A DNA stretch of 13,984 nt from Isohypsibius dastychi (taxonomy: Eukaryota; Tardigrada; Eutardigrada; Parachela; Isohypsibiidae). The notes under the pieces were generated by a model. The model did not search any database. It saw nothing but the letters and a program-made list of their open reading frames with translations, and was not told the origin of the DNA. Below, piece after piece: positions 9,053 through 13,984 of the stretch (position 1 is its first letter; every line of letters starts with the position of its first letter). A program made the position numbers and the translations under genes. The stretch spans positions 1-13,984 of the forward strand of contig JAQIWT010000907.1 in NCBI GenBank assembly GCA_034696485.1, given 5' to 3'.

Positions 9053-12000
9053 ATGGCAGTGTTTCAAACGTATCCAAAACAGTTCGCTTATCAAATGTGT
9101 ATCGAAAAATTTTTGTTGAGGCCTTGGAGTAGACAATCCAGTCGCCTTTTATACGGAATATTCTTCTTGGATCGTAAATAGTCTCAATATACGAATGGTC
9201 GTGAACCATGTTTCTCAAGGTATCCATCACAAAAATATCCTTGTTTGACATATTAATAGGGATACCTACGAAACACAAAACTGTTCACAATATTCAAAAC
9301 TTGTTTATACCAAGACTAACCTTTATGTTTAAAAACCATCTCTGATTGATTGGTCACATAACAATATGTCTTTGGCCCACCAGAAGCCCACACGACGATA
9401 TATTCTCCACGGCGAAGCTCATCCTTAAATTCTCCCAGACAATCTCCTACCGGAAGTGCCGGGTAGTTTGGGCGATCAATTGAAATCACACAGTCCGTAT
9501 CAACATACAAGAGTCGGTCAGGTCCAACAATATCCATGGCCTGATACAATCGTATTCTCGAATAAGAAGTAACAAATGCAGCAACAACCACATTTCCATA
9601 AACATCAAAAGCATCTAATTCGTCTTCGCAAGTATACTGGGCCTGTATGCAATCATCATCCAAGATGTTCAACCAATTTATCTCATATTTTCCGGAAAAA
9701 AAAAGTTCTTGAAACCTTTCAGCCCGTGAGATATATTCAAATTTTGGCTTGTTCGGTTTCATAGCCAGGCGCCCCCATAAACTATTCAGCAACAATTTAG
9801 CAATCATTCGAAGAGCCGGATTATCCATAATATCCCCCTCCTCCAACACCACACCATCTCGGGCTGACAAAACCGCCAAGTGCTCCCCATGGCTTATATG
9901 GGATGGCCATCCACTATTAGCAACTTTCATCTTGAAGAGTGAACGGATTATTGCCTCAAAAATGCTCTTATTCTTCTGTGGGTAATGCCACACTTCATAT
10001 ATTTCCATGGCACGATATCCCTTCAATTGAGCCAGCTTCAACTCTTCCGTGGTATAAACACCAACAAATGAACGTTCAAGGTCAGAATGTAAACAGCCAC
10101 GATCAATACTTTCTTCTGCGCATGTTCGACAAAGGGTGAATATTGACTTATTTCGTAGTCTAGCCATCAGAACCGGTAAACGCAAGTCGCGAGGTGGGAG
10201 TATTCGTAGATGAACAACGCCGAAATACTGGTCAATGGGGAGAAACCCTGTCCTGATAATCTCAGGGTGTGAAATTGGGAAGTTTTCCTGGGCGCAGACA
10301 GAGGGATAAAGACTGGTAATGTCTTTGTAAGAAATCTGCTCATCGGCTTGAACTTGATGCAACAGTTTATAGGGTTCACATCGCCCTCCGGATAAGCATG
10401 CGCGAATATCAAGAGGAGGAGTTAAAGAGAGACTTGATAAAATTCGATCAATTTCAGGTTGTTTTTTTATAATATTCCATTTACAACTCCACATTTCTTG
10501 ATAATTAAACCCCTTTGATCGAATAAGTTTTTGCTTCTGAAGAGAACGGTCATATAACTCCCCCATTCTCACCCCATCAAAGGCGTAAACTGCCGGATCA
10601 AAGCAGTCGGGACACCCATGAAAACGGCATCCCTGGTACTCATAAACCGTATTGTTTGTAGAGCAGTACCCATCACATGGAAATCGTCCGACCATAAATT
10701 CCCCACCATTGTTATCATGTTGAATACTGATTTTTTCCACAGTCGAAATATAGTGTAACCACTCCAAAGATTCGTACGACGCTTTTCGCTTTTGTCCAAA
10801 CGCTGTTTTTGGGAGTAGGGCAATAGAATCTGGCGGCATAAACAAGGCTCGAAACAGTAAGTTCACATACGCCGGCAGCGTTACACATTCCAAAAACGGA
10901 CAAAAACCATATTTTTCTAGCATGGCCGACGAAAAAATCATGCAGGCTTTTTGCAATATACGACAATCTTGCTCACAATATCGAATCAGCTCATTTTTAA
11001 AATTCCAGGTTCGCTGCGACTCTAATTCCGCATTATGCCATGCAATAAACTCCGCATACGAATCGGCTTTCATCGTATCAATCATGAAATACTCACGCGG
11101 TGGAATAACTCCCGAATACTCAAAATTTTCATCTTTAATAAACAAAAACGGAAAACAACCTTTTTCACCAGAGTCCAGACCAAAAGCTTTGGGCATCTTT
11201 GAAAGAGCCATAGGTAGGAAAGCATACGAGTCCTTAATAGTAATATTCAACGTACTGATGTGGATTTGTAAAATTTTTAGCCCTCGGGTTATAATGTCTG
11301 GACGTATGCAATTGGCTTGAAGGAACTGGAGTAAAAACGATCCATCATACCCCAGGTTATGGAATAAAATAATTTTTCCACGATTTTGCTTTCCAAAAAG
11401 CCAGGAACAAAAGTCATTATGGGTGTTTTTTCCAAAAAATCTAACTGCACCACCGCTTTCATCAACACATACAGCCCCGACTGGAACATGCTCGCCGTCA
11501 ATTCGACACTCAAAATCAGCAAATAAAAACTTGCGGGGTTTTCGTGGACCGGCTTCATACCGACGAATATGACACTGATGGCCAGGGACCACAAGAATCT
11601 TACAGTTTTTGCAGTACGACTCGAAACAAACATGTCCTTGATGCGTTCGTGGACGATCACGTTTTACATGCATAAGACACTCTGGACATCGGAAATGGCT
11701 CTCGCAGAGCGCTTTATCTTTACCACGAGGAAGTTTATGAGCTGTAAAGCATTCAGGATTCGGCCAGACGCGATTACATTCTTTACAATGAATTTTTTCA
11801 AGTCCGGGAGAACAGTCAGAGCGTTGACAGCAATAACACACTCGCGTGCATCGGTGATGAGTGCCAAGCATGGCAAAACACTTTCCACATTTTGGACACT
11901 GCTTCTACAAAGAAAACATAAATATTAAAAAAAATACACCCCACACCCATGAAAAATCTTACCCGTTTACTGAAGAAGCTGTGAAGTTTAGTAATCGTGT

Positions 12001-12946
12001 AATAGTGGTTGTCATTGAGGCATAAATTAACACTCTTATCCGCAGCACCACTTCCACCGCGGTAGATGACCAATTCCGGTAATGGTCCAGAGTAGATTGT
12101 GATTCGATGATTAGGTAACAGTTTCTGAAAAGCCTCAATCTGATCAAGGGAGACAGGTCCACATGGAATACCAGCATCCGCATGCAGTTTTGCTGCCTCG
12201 TAATAGAGCTTATCCTTTCCTCCGCGAGAGTCTCTCAATCTCAACCATTTTTTACGATCAATTCGATGGACATTATCCGCATAGGCAACTCCAAGAACTA
12301 ATGCCCGCGAAAAACACATGTTATATCGATCATCCGTAATCTCGATAGTTGATCTCATCTTATTCAGAAATTTTTTCAAAGACACTTCATTTCTCGAAGT
12401 GCAACCACCAGCTTTAGTCGGCGCCTGAACACGAATGACATTTATCTGCACCGGGCGTTCAAGAGTGAAACTCTCATTGGAATTTAGTACACGAGCAACA
12501 GCATTAAAAAACATGGCTGGATTAAGCTCATGCTTTCGAGTAGTCTTCAGTGAAACGGGTGTTTGAAGTCCGGGACTTTGGAAAACTAATCGTATCAAAT
12601 CATCCGCCTCTGCATCCTCGGTAATCTGGGCGAAAACCGACTTGAAAATCTGGAATAATCGAGGAAGGATGGTTTCCAACCCAACGCCATCAAATGGTAG
12701 CAGCTTTAGTTGGAAATCGTGGCTAGTCAGCCCAAACTTTTTTTGGGTCCGTGATTTTTTAGTCTCAATTTTATACCATGTTGTCGGGTCAACCTCAACA
12801 CCACTAGCTTCATTAATACGAGTCAAGGCAGCATCCACCAATTCATGGATCCCAGATCGAAAATAGTTCTCAGATAGTACCTTTCCAACTTCAGTAACAG
12901 TCTCACAGGCATCGAGTAAAATAAGGAGGTCATCATACTGAGCCAT
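9033..12946 (-). CDS. Protein-primed family B DNA polymerase (Maverick/adintovirus type)
   Basis: Exons 12946-11963, 11904-9321 and 9265-9033 join in frame to give 1266 residues; the introns are 58 and 55 bp. The N-terminal region has the conserved SNESFTLE block (about 156-163). It also has a Cys/His pair (C211 in NMCFSRAL, H314 in NDNHYYTI), then a zinc-ribbon-like CPKCGKC continuing into a Cys-rich segment. Exonuclease motifs follow: FADFE (Exo I, D458/E460), FHNLGYDG (Exo II) and YCEQD (Exo III, about 637-641). YQGCRFHGCPDC and SGGR precede polymerase motif A (YKDITSLYPS, D856), motif B (KLLLNSLWG, about 1031-1039) and motif C (YVDTD, about 1128-1132). The C-terminus ends with VLDTFETLPYG. 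All catalytic residues are present. It would replicate linear DNA from a terminal protein primer (family knowledge). The start is the first ATG, in a good AAAATGGCT context after a TATA box. Confidence 0.95.
9145..9163 (-). promoter_or_regulatory. Internal TATA box plus GAATATTC, candidate ATPase promoter
   Basis: On the minus strand GAATATTC (9163-9156) is followed after 2 nt by TATAAAAGG (9153-9145), a strong TATA consensus. It lies within the last exon of the polymerase, about 100 bp before the ATPase ATG. The spacing differs from the 20-nt gap seen at the other two promoters. Confidence 0.45.
9266..9320 (-). other. Polymerase intron 2
   Basis: Donor AAAG|GTTAGT and acceptor TTTCGTAG define a 55-bp phase-1 intron. 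Without splicing, the frame stops at the TAG inside the donor and the conserved C-terminal tail is lost. The tail continues in the next exon with the pattern typical of the family. Confidence 0.85.
11905..11962 (-). other. Polymerase intron 1
   Basis: Donor CGG|GTAAGA and acceptor TTTGTAG define a 58-bp phase-0 intron. It falls just before the zinc-ribbon-like CPKCGKC. Joining restores the arrangement known from Maverick polymerases. Confidence 0.85.
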
Positions 12947-12978
12947 TTTTAATACCAAATACCGATCATATCAGTCGA

Positions 12979-12985
12979 TTATATA
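12979..12985 (-). promoter_or_regulatory. TATA box of polymerase gene
   Basis: TATATAA on the minus strand lies 32 nt before the polymerase ATG and only a few bases after the poly(A) signal of the upstream orphan gene. The implied leader is about 10 nt. Confidence 0.65.
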
Positions 12986-12988
12986 CCC

Positions 12989-12994
12989 TTTATT
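12989..12994 (-). terminator. Poly(A) signal fused to orphan-gene stop
   Basis: AATAAA on the minus strand starts within the TAA stop at 12995-12993. The next gene's TATA box starts 3 nt later, so termination and initiation signals are packed together. Confidence 0.6.
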
Positions 12995-13694
12995 ACAAAA
13001 TAATGGAATATTCCATTGGCACTTGTACGCCAGTGGAAACTTCCCTAGTTAAAACTGGAGCCGGGTCAAGATTATGTTGAGTTCCACATGCAGGGCAGAA
13101 AAACAGGCAAATGTTACCACGGCTACACAAATCATTATAAACAAATGAAAATGCCGTCTCCCCTCCTCCAGCAGTTCTCCCGTAAAATTCACCTTCAAAA
13201 ATAAAAAGAATCAAGACACAAAACATTTAAAAATGCAAAACCAACCATTTATCCCCATCCCATGGTTGCGAATTCGACGTAGAATTTGACGGAGGCGTGT
13301 TGTTATTGACTGTGTCACGGTTGGGTTGCATCCAGAAGGGCAAAGTCCTAAAAGCGGTGGCAGCTGACGGTGGTCCTGGTTCTCATTTTGAAGAGCGGAT
13401 ACCTGTAAAAATTAATCAAACAGATAACAGAATAGAATATTCTAATATTCCAACCTGCACTTCAAATGTTGCCACTGGAATATTATTCCCCTGCCAGGCC
13501 GGGCTGAGCTCATTGGCCTGAACCAGACTCCAAAGTCGAAGACGGAGCGAAAATGTCACTTGTGGATGGTTTACGGATAAATCCTTGAAATCTCCACATA
13601 AGCCGGAAGAAACTCGAGCCATGGCACTGATCAGGGTTGAAGATGCGAGGTTTGGATAGGATAAATCCACTCCTATCCGAAACACGGCTGCCAT
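12993..13694 (-). CDS. Three-exon orphan, ~198 residues
   Basis: Exons 13694-13455, 13402-13246 and 13192-12993 join in frame to 597 nt including the stop; the introns are 52 and 53 bp. The ATG has a good AAAAATGGCA context. I do not recognise the protein. Exon 1 is mixed hydrophobic (opening MAAVFRIGVDLSY). Exon 2 has Pro-rich and Arg-rich parts (LRQILRRIR). Exon 3 is Gly-rich at its start and has one CPACG pair that could bind metal only together with other cysteines. It lies 46 bp upstream of the polymerase in the same direction, so it could be an element gene such as a capsid or replication accessory protein, but nothing shows this. A TTTACAG just before the ATG leaves room for an upstream exon. 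Confidence 0.65.
13002..13017. promoter_or_regulatory. 16-bp palindrome upstream of polymerase gene
   Basis: AATGGAATATTCCATT is a perfect palindrome. Its GAATATTC core (13006-13013) is 20 nt upstream of the TATA box, as in the PC4-like promoter. It lies inside the last codons of the orphan gene, so the sequence serves coding and probably regulation. Confidence 0.55.
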
Positions 13695-13748
13695 TTTTCT
13701 GTAAACAAAATCAGCTGATCAATGAACTGGCGCGACAAACAATTCAAG

Positions 13749-13801
13749 GCCCTTATCACCCTCCACCATCTGCGCGAAGCGCAGATGGTGGGGATAAGGG
13801 C
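13749..13801. repeat. Large two-part hairpin in divergent intergenic region
   Basis: The inner stem pairs 13763-13775 with 13779-13791 (13 perfect bp, CCACCATCTGCGC) around a GAA loop. The outer stem pairs 13749-13757 with 13793-13801 (9 bp, GCCCTTATC). The two stems are separated by a 5-versus-1 nt bulge. It sits between the orphan gene and the plus-strand partial gene. It could be a replication, termination or regulatory structure, or an inverted-repeat relic. Confidence 0.85.
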
Positions 13802-13824
13802 GGCGGGCGGCGGCGGCGGGGGTC
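13801..13824 (+). repeat. CGG-rich low-complexity tract
   Basis: A run of GGC/GGGC units directly follows the large hairpin. It is the most GC-rich stretch in the window and sits 40-60 bp before the ATG of the right-hand gene. Confidence 0.75.
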
Positions 13825-13860
13825 ATTTGCCTGGCACTTGATTGCTACCGTGAAATAAAA

Positions 13861-13984
13861 ATGGTAAGAGAAAATGCATGGTAAATACCCACCCGACCTT
13901 GACTGTTTTATTCTTGCAGAATCCCGACGAAGCGCGTATCATTATGCGGGAGTTTATGGTGCTGGATGGAGAAGAACGTATGGA
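13861..13984 (+). CDS. 5' end of an unidentified gene with an ATG-only first coding exon
   Basis: The ATG at 13861-13863 is followed immediately by GTAAGAG, and a TTCTTGCAG acceptor ends at 13919. The 56-bp intron is typical for this window. Joining gives an open frame starting M-NPDEARIIMREFMVLDG that runs off the window end at 13984. The fragment is too short to assign a family. An unspliced read from this ATG reaches an in-frame stop after a few codons, which favours the spliced model. It is divergent from the orphan gene across the hairpin. Confidence 0.55.

Noticed and set aside
9053-9136. Upstream extension of the ATPase frame
   Set aside because: The frame is open but starts with TTG and overlaps conserved polymerase C-terminal coding sequence. 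The first ATG is at 9052.
10922-11320. Plus-strand frame of 132 codons within the polymerase
   Set aside because: It is antisense to the polymerase exonuclease region and shows no motif or promoter.
13637-13858. Plus-strand frame across the hairpin and CGG tract
   Set aside because: It lies opposite a spliced minus-strand exon, has no conserved character and reads through low-complexity sequence.

Overview
The window looks like part of a Maverick/Polinton- or adintovirus-type element, or its domesticated remains, in the genome of an animal, most likely an invertebrate. The anchor is a minus-strand pair: a protein-primed family B DNA polymerase (12946-9033) and a FtsK/HerA-type packaging ATPase (9052-8267). 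All exonuclease, polymerase and Walker motifs checked are present, so both look intact. Nearly all genes carry short GT-AG introns, mostly 52-76 bp, and exons join in frame. Introns of this size, together with a two-BIR plus RING protein, point to an invertebrate host; the species cannot be named from sequence alone.

Layout: 1 to about 460 is very AT-rich with no supported gene. A 13-exon plus-strand gene (606-5173) encodes an unrecognised protein of about 1102 residues with acidic, basic, AT-hook and Gly-repeat regions. Facing it is a six-exon minus-strand IAP-like gene (7493-5336), two BIR domains, a RING and a long novel tail. It shares a 172-bp divergent intergenic region with a small plus-strand gene (7666-8108) that resembles the PC4/Sub1 single-strand-DNA-binding coactivator. 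The ATPase and polymerase follow on the minus strand and overlap by 20 bp. Upstream lies a three-exon orphan (13694-12993), then a strong hairpin with CGG-rich sequence (13749-13824), then the start of another plus-strand gene whose first coding exon is only an ATG (13861).

The genes would supply replication (polymerase), packaging (ATPase), apoptosis or ubiquitin control (IAP) and perhaps ssDNA binding or transcription (PC4-like). No integrase, capsid or maturation protease was recognised, so the element is either cut by the window edge or incomplete.

The most notable regulatory signal is shared by the PC4-like and polymerase promoters: a GAATATTC palindrome exactly 20 nt upstream of a TATATAA box, with the ATG 32-36 nt further on. 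Stop codons are also fused to poly(A) signals in three genes, as in a compact viral genome.
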